NCBI GenBank assembly: GCA_964533375.1
Contig: CAZHLW010000001.1
Location: 744,001 to 808,000 of the forward strand
Origin: CALREJ01 sp964533375
GTDB lineage: Bacteria; Patescibacteriota; Gracilibacteria; Peribacterales; Peribacteraceae
DNA length: 64,000 nucleotides
Reading direction: 5' to 3'
Below are positions 42,222-50,189 of the stretch, one piece after another. The notes beneath the pieces are model-generated. The model was not told the DNA's origin. It searched no databases and saw only the letters and a list, made by a program, of their open reading frames with translations. Within the stretch, counting starts at the first letter, position 1; the number at the start of each line of letters is the position of its first letter. A program made the position numbers and the translations under genes.

Positions 42222-45053
42222 ATGAGTTCCAAAAAGACGTATACCGTTCGTCCGTCCCTGCTGGCACTGACCGCTCTGGTCGCTGTTACAGCGAATGTGT
42301 TTATGGACGGCAGCGCTACCGCACAGGTCAGCCTGTCTATTCCGACTCTTACAGGAATGACAGCTATTGATGATGGCGATGCGGGCTTTTCTGGAACGTT
42401 TCAGTCACTGCCCTATCCGACAGCATTCAAAAAGGATATGGCCTACACGAAGGGTGAAAAAACCGCATCCACTGCAGTCTGGAAATTTGCGGGTAAAAAA
42501 CCCGGTACCTATAACGTCTATGCCACATGGGCAGCTCTCCCGAACAACGGTCCGGCAGTCACCTATACAATTGCCACAACAAAAGAAGAGAAGAAAACCC
42601 GGGACCCTGTCTCTGTTGTTGTCGACCAGCGCAATACACCGAGTGACGGCCTCTACGATGGCGTGACCTGGAAAAAACTCACAACAGTGCAGCTTGATGG
42701 AGATGGCATTGTGGTGACCGTACCGCCAACAGGCTCCTTTACAATTGTTGATGGAATGGCAATTCAAATGGTTACAGAGGCAACGCCTCAGAAAAAGGAC
42801 GATCAAAATAAGCCTCTTCCTCTGCCTGTTTCCCCTTCAACCAGTCAATCATCAGTGGCAGCAAATACCATCACGCTTAGCTCCATTCTGGTAACAGGTC
42901 CCACAGTGACTGTGAATTATACAAAAAACTTCTCTACGTGTGTGCATATGCTGACGCCTGCGAATCAAATCGCACACAGCATGAATATGTTCTGTGCAAA
43001 TAGCGGCCCAGTGTCTGTGCCCCTCACACAATTCAACAGTCTCTTTGGCGTCGGCCGTTCCTTTAAACTGTGTCACGGAAATAATTATGGCGTGTGCAGC
43101 AGCGTCGTGATTGCACAAAGCGGCATCGTTCAATCATCCACATCCGCAAGTAGTGCAAGTTCTAGAATCTCCGACAATCCCTGTGCCATGAATCCGGCGT
43201 TCTGCCGTTCATCATCGTCTTCTATTGTCATTACGCAATCCTCACGGAGTTCGGCTATGACATCAGCAAGTAATCCGTGCCTTAAGGAGAAAGAGAGGCA
43301 GCTCCCCTGTTCATCATCGTCGCTGTCGGTTGCATCGTCATCAACGTCCTCTTTCATTTTCGAATACTTCTGTAATGGCCGCCCACAGCCAATGCCGTGT
43401 TCGTCGTCTTCATCCATCACTTCTTCCGTATCATCTGCTGCAAGGGCTGGATCACTAACCATGACAGACGAGAATGTAGGCTTTAGCGATACCGTTGTCA
43501 GCAATCAGAAGAATGTAACTCTCACCAGATTCACTCTGACCGCCGGTGCAGATAGCGATGTGTTCCTGTCTTCTTTGAAATTCACGGGATTCAACGGATG
43601 GAAGCTTGCTAACGCACAGAACTACACACTGTGGTTCGATACAGACGGTGATCTAGTTACTGATTCCATTCAGCAGCAACATATCTCTGCTGATCAGTTC
43701 AATGTCGTGACATTCAAAAATGTGTTTACTGTTCCACGCAATAAGACCGTCGTTGTGGAAGTGACTGCCGATATCGCATCATCTCCTATCGATAGCAACC
43801 TGGGCATTGTCCCCCTCCCGGATCCCATCACTGCAGAAACGCAGGATGGTTCTCCTCTTTCGGGTGTCAGTTTTAATAACAGCTGCAGTGTTGCCCTCTG
43901 TCAGATTGCCATCCATACGACCACACCCAATCAGTACACGATTGCAAAACAGGGAGATCTCTTTGTAAGTCGCGATCTGCAGCCTAGGTCCCGCCAGTTA
44001 CTTGGTGGTGCACTCGGTGATGAAATACTGCGCCTGCAGTTCCGTGCAAATAATGAAGATATTGATGTAACGACGCTGCGCTTCAATTCGTCCGGATCGC
44101 TTTCTACATCCATCGATCGCCTGGAACTCTACAAACTGGGTGATGTCACTCCGTTTGCTGTTGCCACATCCGGTGCCTGCGGAGCTCTGGGTGGTTCGTT
44201 CTGTGCGCAGATGCAGGGACAGCAGCTTGTGGTGCCGGAAGGTCAGGTAAAGATTGTCACGGTGCGCCCGCGCCTCAAGTCTGATGTAAACGGTGCTGTC
44301 TCCAATGAATTCATCCGCATCATGATCCATCCGCAGGTTCCGTCCGCCATTACCGCCCGCGGCGTCTTCTCTTCCAGCGATCTTATCAGCAATGACAACG
44401 ACGGCGTGCCGGAAGGAGAAGTCTTTATAGGAACCGATATCGCAGAGCTCAATAAAGTGATGGTAGGCTCCAGCAACTACACCGTCCTTTCCAAGATTGT
44501 GAGCATTGAAAACGCCAACCCGGATGCAGACGGCACAAACATCCCGACAGGCATTGCGCCAGCCGGACAGTTCCGCTTTACAACTGCCGCCAACACAAAC
44601 AGTGCAAACGGCCTGAACCGCGTGACTATTACGGACGTGATCTTCCGCGTGACAGCCCCGAACGTACAGTTCAATGCAAACGGCTTCAAAGTCTTCAACA
44701 GAGCAGATGCTACCGCGAAAACATCCTGTTCAGTTCTGGATTACGTTCCCGGGTCGAGCAGCTTCCTGGTTGCCTGCTGGGATATTGCAAGCGGCGGCGT
44801 GGATACCAGAATCAACAGCGGCAATTCCCTGTCGCTCGCACTGCAGGTGGACGTCACGAATCCGAAAGTCTCTAACTTCCAGCAGTCTGCGTTGCAGGTT
44901 TCCATCGACTCCTTCAGCAATCCTGCTCTTCAGGGCATGGCCAGCAACTTAAGCCACATCCGCTGGGTGGATAGCGATGTCAGTGCCTCACAACAGTTCT
45001 GGTGGGTCGAGCATGGAGACACTGTCGTGAAATCAACGAGTTATCAGAGCTAA
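42222..45053 (+). CDS. Exported surface protein with golvesin-like N-domain
   Basis: From ATG 42222 (MSSKKTYTV) the product is 943 aa with a signal sequence ending near ATAQ at residue 40. Residues about 45-195 match the golvesin C-terminal-like domain: IDDGDAGFSGTF, TAVWKFAGKKPGTYNVYATW, VVVDQR, WKKLTTVQLDG and IVDGMAIQMV. A linker with Ser runs and paired cysteines follows (about 310-420). The remaining about 500 residues are beta-rich and resemble the C-terminal half of the 947 aa protein (LFVSRDLQPRSR, FCAQMQGQQLVVPEGQ, VRPRL). No membrane anchor is seen. It is likely a cell-surface or S-layer-type protein. An upstream ATG-less extension to 42186 was rejected because it spoils the signal peptide. 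Confidence 0.88.
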   Translation: MSSKKTYTVRPSLLALTALVAVTANVFMDGSATAQVSLSIPTLTGMTAIDDGDAGFSGTFQSLPYPTAFKKDMAYTKGEKTASTAVWKFAGKKPGTYNVYATWAALPNNGPAVTYTIATTKEEKKTRDPVSVVVDQRNTPSDGLYDGVTWKKLTTVQLDGDGIVVTVPPTGSFTIVDGMAIQMVTEATPQKKDDQNKPLPLPVSPSTSQSSVAANTITLSSILVTGPTVTVNYTKNFSTCVHMLTPANQIAHSMNMFCANSGPVSVPLTQFNSLFGVGRSFKLCHGNNYGVCSSVVIAQSGIVQSSTSASSASSRISDNPCAMNPAFCRSSSSSIVITQSSRSSAMTSASNPCLKEKERQLPCSSSSLSVASSSTSSFIFEYFCNGRPQPMPCSSSSSITSSVSSAARAGSLTMTDENVGFSDTVVSNQKNVTLTRFTLTAGADSDVFLSSLKFTGFNGWKLANAQNYTLWFDTDGDLVTDSIQQQHISADQFNVVTFKNVFTVPRNKTVVVEVTADIASSPIDSNLGIVPLPDPITAETQDGSPLSGVSFNNSCSVALCQIAIHTTTPNQYTIAKQGDLFVSRDLQPRSRQLLGGALGDEILRLQFRANNEDIDVTTLRFNSSGSLSTSIDRLELYKLGDVTPFAVATSGACGALGGSFCAQMQGQQLVVPEGQVKIVTVRPRLKSDVNGAVSNEFIRIMIHPQVPSAITARGVFSSSDLISNDNDGVPEGEVFIGTDIAELNKVMVGSSNYTVLSKIVSIENANPDADGTNIPTGIAPAGQFRFTTAANTNSANGLNRVTITDVIFRVTAPNVQFNANGFKVFNRADATAKTSCSVLDYVPGSSSFLVACWDIASGGVDTRINSGNSLSLALQVDVTNPKVSNFQQSALQVSIDSFSNPALQGMASNLSHIRWVDSDVSASQQFWWVEHGDTVVKSTSYQS

Positions 45054-45077
45054 AAACGGCTTCTTTTCAGCCTTTCC

Positions 45078-45111
45078 CCCCCTTCCGCTTTCAAACCGGG
45101 AGGGGGTTTTT
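45078..45111 (+). terminator. Rho-independent terminator of the 943 aa gene
   Basis: CCCCCTTCCG pairs with CGGGAGGGGG (one T-G), followed by TTTTT. Confidence 0.88.
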
Positions 45112-45163
45112 CAAAAAGAAGGCAGAACGAGCTTTTTTAAAGACCCTGCCCGCGGATTCCCTG

Positions 45164-45192
45164 TTGACCGCCTTTCGCGTATTCCCTACACT
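45164..45192 (+). promoter_or_regulatory. Promoter of tuf
   Basis: TTGACC-N17-TACACT; leader of about 74 nt to ATG 45273. Confidence 0.75.
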
Positions 45193-45272
45193 ACCCCAGC
45201 TTTCACGGACCATTCTTCAAAGTGGCTCCGGAAAACTGGATCTCTATTTCCTTTTTATTCTCCCCTTATCGT

Positions 45273-46454
45273 ATGGCTGAAGCTAAGAAATTCAACCGCA
45301 ATAAGACGCACGTCAACGTGGGAACCATCGGTCACGTCGACCATGGAAAGACCACACTGACTGCAGCGCTCTCTATGAACTTCTCTCCCGAAGGGGAAAA
45401 GAAGGATTACTCGATGATCGACAACGCTCCGGAAGAGCGTGAGCGCGGTATTACGATTAACACCGCACACGTCGAATACGAGTCCGAAAAGCGCCACTAC
45501 GCGCACGTCGACTGTCCTGGACACGCCGACTACGTCAAAAACATGATCACCGGTGCCGCTCAGATGGACGGTGCCATCCTCGTGGTCTCCGCAGCGGACG
45601 GCCCAATGCCCCAGACCCGCGAACACGTTCTGTTGGCCCGCCAGGTGAACGTTCCTTATATTGTCATCTTCCTGAACAAGTGCGACATGGTGAAGGATCC
45701 GGAGCTGATCGAACTGGTTGAAGAAGAAGTCCGCGAACTCCTCACGAAAAACAGCTTCCCGGGCGACAAAACGCCTATCATCCGCGGTTCCGCTCTCAAG
45801 GCGGTCGAAGGTGATGCAGAAGCTATCGGCAAGCTCAAGGAGCTGCTCGATACCCTGGATTCCTACATCCCGGATCCTCAGCGCGCGCTGGACAAGCCGT
45901 TCCTGATGTCCGTGGAAGACGTGTTCTCCATCAAGGGACGCGGAACAGTGGCTACAGGCCGTATTGAACAGGGTGTTGTGAACATCAACGATGAACTTGA
46001 AATCGTCGGTATCCGCGAGACAAAGAAGACCGTTTGTACCGGTGTTGAAATGTTCCACAAGCTGCTGGATTCCGGAATGGCCGGTGATAACGTCGGTCTC
46101 CTGCTCCGTGGTATTGAACGCGAGGACATCGAGCGCGGTCAGGTTCTGGCCAAGCCGGGTTCCATCAAGCCGCACACCGACTTCGAATCCGAAGTCTATA
46201 TCCTCACAAAGGAAGAAGGCGGCCGCCACACTCCGTTCTTCAAGGGATACAAGCCACAGTTCTACATCCGCACAACGGACGTAACGGGTTCTGTGACCCT
46301 TCCGGACAACGTGGAAATGGTGATGCCGGGCGATAACGTCAAATTCACTGTCTCCCTGGGTGCTCCAGTCGCCTTGGAAGAGGGTTCCCGCTTCGCTATC
46401 CGCGAAGGAGGCCGCACTGTTGGTGCCGGTGTTGTGACGAAGATCGTTAAATAA
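45273..46454 (+). CDS. tuf: Elongation factor Tu
   Basis: EF-Tu delivers aminoacyl-tRNA to the ribosome with GTP. The 393 aa product shows all G motifs: GHVDHGKT (20-27), RGITINTAHVEY, DCPGHADY, NKCDM and GSALKA, then beta-barrel domains 2 and 3 ending VGAGVVTKIVK. The switch I region is a little shorter than in E. coli. An in-frame start at 45222 adds 17 non-family residues, so MAEAKKFNRNKTH is used. It is followed after a hairpin by rpsJ, an order known from str/S10 regions, but fusA and the other S10 genes are not next to it. Confidence 0.99.
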   Translation: MAEAKKFNRNKTHVNVGTIGHVDHGKTTLTAALSMNFSPEGEKKDYSMIDNAPEERERGITINTAHVEYESEKRHYAHVDCPGHADYVKNMITGAAQMDGAILVVSAADGPMPQTREHVLLARQVNVPYIVIFLNKCDMVKDPELIELVEEEVRELLTKNSFPGDKTPIIRGSALKAVEGDAEAIGKLKELLDTLDSYIPDPQRALDKPFLMSVEDVFSIKGRGTVATGRIEQGVVNINDELEIVGIRETKKTVCTGVEMFHKLLDSGMAGDNVGLLLRGIEREDIERGQVLAKPGSIKPHTDFESEVYILTKEEGGRHTPFFKGYKPQFYIRTTDVTGSVTLPDNVEMVMPGDNVKFTVSLGAPVALEEGSRFAIREGGRTVGAGVVTKIVK

Positions 46455-46470
46455 GCTTGCAATCGGGTAT

Positions 46471-46494
46471 GAGGGGCGCTATCTTGCGCCCCTC
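46471..46494 (+). terminator. GC-rich hairpin between tuf and rpsJ
   Basis: GAGGGGCGC-TATCTT-GCGCCCCTC, a perfect 9 bp stem without a direct T-tract. It could be an attenuator, a processing site or a weak terminator. Confidence 0.6.
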
Positions 46495-46539
46495 CAAAGC
46501 CCCTTTTATCCACCACCTCTGCTCTTTCTCCCCCAGGCT

Positions 46540-46950
46540 ATGACTGCTAAAACCCCTAAAGACACGGAAAAAAAGGCTTCTCCCAAGAAAGCCTCCAAGG
46601 CAGCAGAGCCGGCGGAAAAGCCCTCCAAAAAGAAGGCTGACGGCATTTCCGGTATCCGCATCCGTCTGAGCGCGTTTGATCACCGTGTGCTGGACGAGGC
46701 AGCAGCAAAGATTATCGACACGGCTGAGCGCAGCGGTGCCATTGTCCATGGCCCGATCCCCTTGCCGACCAACATCCGCAAATTCACCCTGAACAAGTCG
46801 ACCTTCGTCCACAAGAATGCCCGCGACCAGTACGAAATGCGCACGCACCGCCGCTTGATTGATTTGACGGAAACAACCTTCAAGACGGTTGAAGCCCTTC
46901 AGTCTCTGTCCCTGCCGAGCGGTGTGGATATTGAGATTAAGATGAAGTAA
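46540..46950 (+). CDS. rpsJ: Small ribosomal subunit protein uS10 with N-terminal extension
   Basis: uS10 is part of the 30S head and the NusB-NusE antitermination complex. The 136 aa product has the normal S10 core from about residue 37 (GIRIRLSAFDHRVLDEAAAK, GPIPLPTNIRKFTL, HKNARDQYEMRTHRRLID) and an extra 35-residue Lys/Ala-rich N-terminus that makes it longer than the usual about 102 aa. rplC and the rest of the S10 operon do not follow; instead a block of palindromic repeats does. nusB, its partner, lies 2 kb away on the other strand. Confidence 0.97.
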   Translation: MTAKTPKDTEKKASPKKASKAAEPAEKPSKKKADGISGIRIRLSAFDHRVLDEAAAKIIDTAERSGAIVHGPIPLPTNIRKFTLNKSTFVHKNARDQYEMRTHRRLIDLTETTFKTVEALQSLSLPSGVDIEIKMK

Positions 46951-47008
46951 GCCCCTGCGGCTTGTTAGGTTTCAGGGTTTAGTGAGATTTTTTGTTGTTG
47001 TTTTTTTG

Positions 47009-47069
47009 CCTCACCCGACTCTGCGGAGCCACCCTCTCCCAGCCCCAACCGCACTCCGCGGGAGAGGGA
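47009..47069. repeat. CCCTCTCC/GGAGAGGG palindromic repeat
   Basis: Related to 41455-41534 in mutY: CTCACCC at one end, CCCTCTCCCAGCCCCAACC, and GGGAGAGGGA at the other. Confidence 0.65.
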
Positions 47070-47207
47070 CGTTTTTATGTATTACTATTTCGAAGGTTAA
47101 ATAGAAAAGAAGTTCCACCAGGAACATTTTCACTTCGTGAAAATGAAGGCCCGTCGTTCGTGGGGTGGAGTCCGGCTGCCCGGGGGGGTGAAGGGGTCAG
47201 TGGAGAT

Positions 47208-47232
47208 GCGGTCAGCCCGGACCGCACTTTTT
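47208..47232 (+). terminator. Possible terminator of tuf-rpsJ
   Basis: GCGGTC-AGCCCG-GACCGC followed by ACTTTTT, 260 bp after rpsJ. Confidence 0.6.
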
Positions 47233-47310
47233 GGTTCCTTTTTGTTGCACGGACAAAAAGGAACGCCCGCGCGGCAGCGGTCGCCGGAGGCGAAATTAAG
47301 AGAAAAACTA

Positions 47311-47333
47311 TTCCCGCCTTTAGCTTATAGCTC
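47311..47333. repeat. AGCTATAAGCTAAAGG repeat at a gene end
   Basis: A member of the GCTTTC/AGCTTATAGC repeat family; it supplies the last codons and stop of the 163 aa gene. Confidence 0.45.
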
Positions 47334-47816
47334 TGTCTGCTCTGAAGAATCACTGTCTCCAAGCGCTGCTTCATAACGCTTACGCTCTTCATCCATCAAA
47401 CGATCCATCATTCTTCTCCACGCAGGGCCTCTGAGTTGATGTGCCTCAAAGGGCGGTGCATCTGCTGTGAGTAAATCTTCGGGACGAAACACACCTTCGC
47501 GACCTGCATGCGCATCCAGGTGCGACTGGCCGACAAGATGATAGTTTTCATCGACTATAAAGTATTCGTCATCGCGTCCCGTATTCCACATCAGGCGAAT
47601 GCTGCTCATTCCCGGAAGAAACCACTCCTGTTCACGTAAGAGATTAAAATGCTCAACACCGTAAAACATGGATGTAGTCGTTGTTCCATCATGTTTTTGT
47701 AAATAGTGTTCGAGTGATCCATCGCGTTCAGGGGTATAACACACACTTCTCGGACTGAAGAAAAGCGGATCGACGTCATAGTCGTCAGGCTCATCAGTTA
47801 TTCTTTCTTGGGGCAT
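47325..47816 (-). CDS. Hypothetical acidic protein (163 aa)
   Basis: The product is soluble and acidic, with aromatic-rich segments (YFIVDENYHLVGQSHLDAHAG, EQEWFLPGMSSIRLMWNTG) and a helical C-terminal region (WRRMMDRLMDEERKRYEAAL). No membrane segment, cysteine motif or known family is seen. It follows rnc by 15 bp on the same strand and may be co-transcribed, though TACAGT 9 nt before its ATG could also be its own -10. Function unknown. Confidence 0.75.
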   Translation of the reverse strand: MPQERITDEPDDYDVDPLFFSPRSVCYTPERDGSLEHYLQKHDGTTTTSMFYGVEHFNLLREQEWFLPGMSSIRLMWNTGRDDEYFIVDENYHLVGQSHLDAHAGREGVFRPEDLLTADAPPFEAHQLRGPAWRRMMDRLMDEERKRYEAALGDSDSSEQTEL

Positions 47817-47831
47817 AGGAGGGAGACTGTA

Positions 47832-48518
47832 TCACTTCCACCCCTTCGCCTTCAATCCCGCCTTCGCCGCCGCCTGCTCCGCCCGCTGCTTGCTGTTTCC
47901 CTTTCCTTCCGCAACTTTTTCTTCACCAATGAACACTGCGCACGTGAAATCTTTGTTGTGATCCGGCCCCACGGCACTGACGGTTTCGTAGTGCGGCGTG
48001 ATACCGTGTTTTTCCTGGGCCATTTCCTGGAACACACTTTTTTCATCACGGTCTTTGCCCGCTGCAAGCAATCCTTCGAGTCTGCGGAGGATGAACGTGA
48101 AGCAGAACTGCTTGGCTGACTCAAATCCTTTATCCAAATAAATGGCTCCAATAAGCGCTTCCAGAGCATTCGCGAGAGTGGATGTACGCTCGCGCCCGCC
48201 GCTGGCTTCTTCGCCGCGGCTGAGTTGGAGTTGCGTTCCCAGCTGAATATCCCGTGCGACTGCGGCGAGGTGTTCGCGCTGTACGAGAGCGGAGCGCCAG
48301 TTCGTGAGTTCCCCTTCGGGCTTCTCGGACAAGTGGTACAAATATTCTGTTGCAGCAAGTTCCAGCACGGCATCCCCCAAAAATTCCAGACGCTCGTTGT
48401 GGCCGCTTCTTTTACTTTCGCGGACAGCGCTTCTGTGGGTCAGTGCCTGCACCAAAAGTTCGCGATCACGGAAATGGAAGTCGATGGTCTTTTCGAGTGC
48501 GGGAAGATTCTGCGTCAT
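47832..48518 (-). CDS. rnc: Ribonuclease III
   Basis: RNase III cuts double-stranded RNA in rRNA and mRNA processing. The 228 aa product has the family signature NERLEFLGD (41-49), the second acidic motif ALEALIGAIYLDKG with the catalytic Asp/Glu near residue 116-123, and a C-terminal double-stranded RNA-binding domain (about 155-225) ending in KGNSKQRAEQAAAKAGL. It lies between nusB and the 163 aa gene. TATACT 8 nt before the ATG suggests a leaderless transcript of its own. Confidence 0.97.
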   Translation of the reverse strand: MTQNLPALEKTIDFHFRDRELLVQALTHRSAVRESKRSGHNERLEFLGDAVLELAATEYLYHLSEKPEGELTNWRSALVQREHLAAVARDIQLGTQLQLSRGEEASGGRERTSTLANALEALIGAIYLDKGFESAKQFCFTFILRRLEGLLAAGKDRDEKSVFQEMAQEKHGITPHYETVSAVGPDHNKDFTCAVFIGEEKVAEGKGNSKQRAEQAAAKAGLKAKGWK

Positions 48519-48526
48519 ACAGAGAA

Positions 48527-48532
48527 AGTATA
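48527..48532 (-). promoter_or_regulatory. -10 box of rnc (leaderless)
   Basis: TATACT, 8 nt before ATG 48518 on the minus strand. Confidence 0.55.
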
Positions 48533-48604
48533 ATGGGATTTTTCATCACTGTCATGGTCCGACTTTTCTTGCCAGAAACGTGTCAGCCCAAGCGAAGCCG
48601 AGGG

Positions 48605-49003
48605 CTATTTCTGAATCATTGCATTCAGAACACCGTTGACGAATTTTCCGGATTCATCGGTTCCGAACTCTTTGGCAATTTCGATTGCTTCGTTGATGAC
48701 GACTGCAGGCGGTGCATCCTTGGCATACTGCAGTTCGTAGGCACCCATGCATAGCACGCAACGCGACACTGGGTCCATGCGTTCGAGTGTCCATCCCGGT
48801 GCATGGTCCTGAATGGCCTGGCAGAGGTCTGTGTGGTGCTTCAGCACACCTGCCAGAAGTTCTTCAGCAAACGGCATATCGATATCGCCCAGTTCCGCCT
48901 GGTTTAAGAGAAGCGACTTCTCTGTATCAATCTCCGGACGGGTCTCACGCTCAAACAATGCCTGCATGACTGCTATCCGGGAAAGATGTCTGCGGCGAGC
49001 CAT
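48605..49003 (-). CDS. nusB: Transcription antitermination factor NusB
   Basis: NusB binds boxA RNA with S10 to promote rRNA antitermination. The 132 aa product has the typical all-helical NusB pattern: RRHLSRIAVMQALFE at the N-terminus, then LERMDPVSRCVLCMGAYEL, PPAVVINEAIEIAKEFGTDESGKFVNGVL, which is the family's best conserved stretch. Length is normal. It lies between the L32-like gene and rnc, all on the minus strand, as part of a small RNA-metabolism group. Confidence 0.97.
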   Translation of the reverse strand: MARRRHLSRIAVMQALFERETRPEIDTEKSLLLNQAELGDIDMPFAEELLAGVLKHHTDLCQAIQDHAPGWTLERMDPVSRCVLCMGAYELQYAKDAPPAVVINEAIEIAKEFGTDESGKFVNGVLNAMIQK

Positions 49004-49050
49004 AATCGAATTGGAAAAACTCGTAAAGGCGTAGCGCGCTACGCGCCGAC

Positions 49051-49236
49051 TCAGGCTTTAATACGAGTGATACTCTTCAGAGCCTTGTCACCGGCGTTCT
49101 TGGGCTCTGCAGGGGTGTTATATGGCGAATTCTGACGCTCACGAAGTCTGGCGACCTCCAAGGAGACATAGTGTGAATGCTGCAACCGGGTTGCACGCTT
49201 GGCTCGACGCTTTTTGGGGGTAGGACGCTTAGACAT
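49051..49236 (-). CDS. Small basic protein, possibly ribosomal protein bL32-like
   Basis: From ATG 49236 the product is 61 aa and very basic: MSKRPTPKKRRAKRATRLQH opens with the PxPKK-x-R pattern of bL32. The C-terminal part lacks the zinc-binding cysteines found in many L32 proteins, so the assignment is tentative. A longer frame to 49272 exists, but the shorter start fits the family better. The place upstream of nusB-rnc agrees with rpmF, which is often near rnc. Otherwise it is a small RNA-binding protein. Confidence 0.6.
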   Translation of the reverse strand: MSKRPTPKKRRAKRATRLQHSHYVSLEVARLRERQNSPYNTPAEPKNAGDKALKSITRIKA

Positions 49237-49328
49237 GTTCGAAAGGAATGTTGGCCTAGAGTAGAGATTCAAAAGCAGCCTGTAAAGGGCATTTCTAAGG
49301 GAATTTGGGCTTCCTGATGCCCTTCGTT

Positions 49329-50018
49329 CTAGCGGCGGTCACCGGCAATGGCCAGCATGAACCGGACGATGTACAAAAACAGGTTAAAGATGTCCAAATA
49401 GAGGCTAAGAGCCAGCATAAACGGACTCCCGCCCGCCCGACCCATTATCTTGATGCGCTGGATGTCGTAGGCGGTAAATGCGGCAAACACAAAAATACCG
49501 ATTCCCGACAGGAGCATTTCAAATTGCGGTGTCCGCAGGCCCGGGAAAAAGATCTGCAGGACGCCAAAAATGACGAGGCCGATCACTGCAAAAAACAGCA
49601 TCTGCCCGAATCCCGACAGTTTGATGGCAGTCGTTTTTGCAAAGACGGCAGAGGCCAGAGCCATCAGCGTGGTGCTCAAAAAGGCATTCAGGAGAATTGA
49701 TCCGCCGTTCACGTAGCCTTCAAGAATACTGACAATATAGGGCGTAAACGTGAAACCGGAGAGCAGCGGAAAAAGCACGAACAGAATGTAATTCAGCGGC
49801 TTTGAGTAGATCCACATCGACGATGTAAAAATAATGCCAAGCTCAATTATCAGACACAAAAACAGCAGCGGCGAGGAGAGGTACACGAGTGTCTGCAGGC
49901 CGATGAGGGTGCCAAGCAGCGTGAGGCCCAAGGCGACAGCAAGCAGGAGATAGACCAGTGTTTCCATGGACGTGGTAAAAACGACGGGACGGGACGAGGA
50001 TGTGGTGAATTGTTGCAT
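49329..50018 (-). CDS. BI-1/YccA-family membrane protein
   Basis: The 229 aa product has seven likely membrane helices and the Bax inhibitor-1 (YccA/YbhL) C-terminal signature: GIGIFVFAAFTAYDIQRIK, then ALSLYLDIFNLFLYIVRFM. Bacterial members are inner-membrane proteins, some acting as pH-sensitive calcium leak channels or as FtsH modulators; the activity here is not known. TATAAG 8 nt before the ATG, within a GCTTTC-type repeat, may be the -10. It is divergent from the triple-hairpin membrane genes. Confidence 0.93.
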   Translation of the reverse strand: MQQFTTSSSRPVVFTTSMETLVYLLLAVALGLTLLGTLIGLQTLVYLSSPLLFLCLIIELGIIFTSSMWIYSKPLNYILFVLFPLLSGFTFTPYIVSILEGYVNGGSILLNAFLSTTLMALASAVFAKTTAIKLSGFGQMLFFAVIGLVIFGVLQIFFPGLRTPQFEMLLSGIGIFVFAAFTAYDIQRIKIMGRAGGSPFMLALSLYLDIFNLFLYIVRFMLAIAGDRR

Positions 50019-50020
50019 GC

Positions 50021-50050
50021 GGAAAGCTTATAGCTTTTGGCTTCCCGCTT
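50021..50050. repeat. AAGCTATAAGC/GCTTTC-type repeat at the BI-1 promoter
   Basis: Copy of the repeat family also present at 8075, 41291 and 47311; here it overlaps the likely -10 of the BI-1 gene. Confidence 0.45.
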
Positions 50051-50128
50051 CCAGGATTCTACTGGCTTTTGTGTGTAAAAAGGCCACATAAATGCCCTGA
50101 TTCGATGATTAAGCCTCAAAATGCTGAA

Positions 50129-50157
50129 TTGCATCAAAACGCCGATTCTGCTATAAT
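50129..50157 (+). promoter_or_regulatory. Promoter of the triple-hairpin membrane operon
   Basis: TTGCAT-N17-TATAAT with TGC extension. It is flanked by two copies of ATGCTGAATTG (50121-50131 and 50172-50182), 51 bp apart. Confidence 0.75.
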
Positions 50158-50189
50158 TAAATGATGTATTTATGCTGAATTGTTGAAGT

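Larger units (their letters stand above)
46951..47324. repeat. Composite block of palindromic repeats
   Basis: 374 bp without a credible gene. In order: a CCCTCTCC/GGAGAGGG palindrome (47009-47069), a perfect CATTTTCAC/GTGAAAATG hairpin (47125-47145), a GCGGTC/GACCGC terminator-like stem with TTTTT (47208-47232), and a perfect 12 bp stem GTTCCTTTTTGT/ACAAAAAGGAAC (47234-47264). Each looks like a small mobile or REP-type element. Confidence 0.7.

Noticed and set aside
45255..46229. 324 aa minus-strand open frame
   Set aside because: Antisense to tuf; the strong codon bias of EF-Tu creates long shadow frames.
46992..47330. 112 aa plus-strand frame and its antisense partner
   Set aside because: Covers only palindromic repeats; the composition is repeat-derived.
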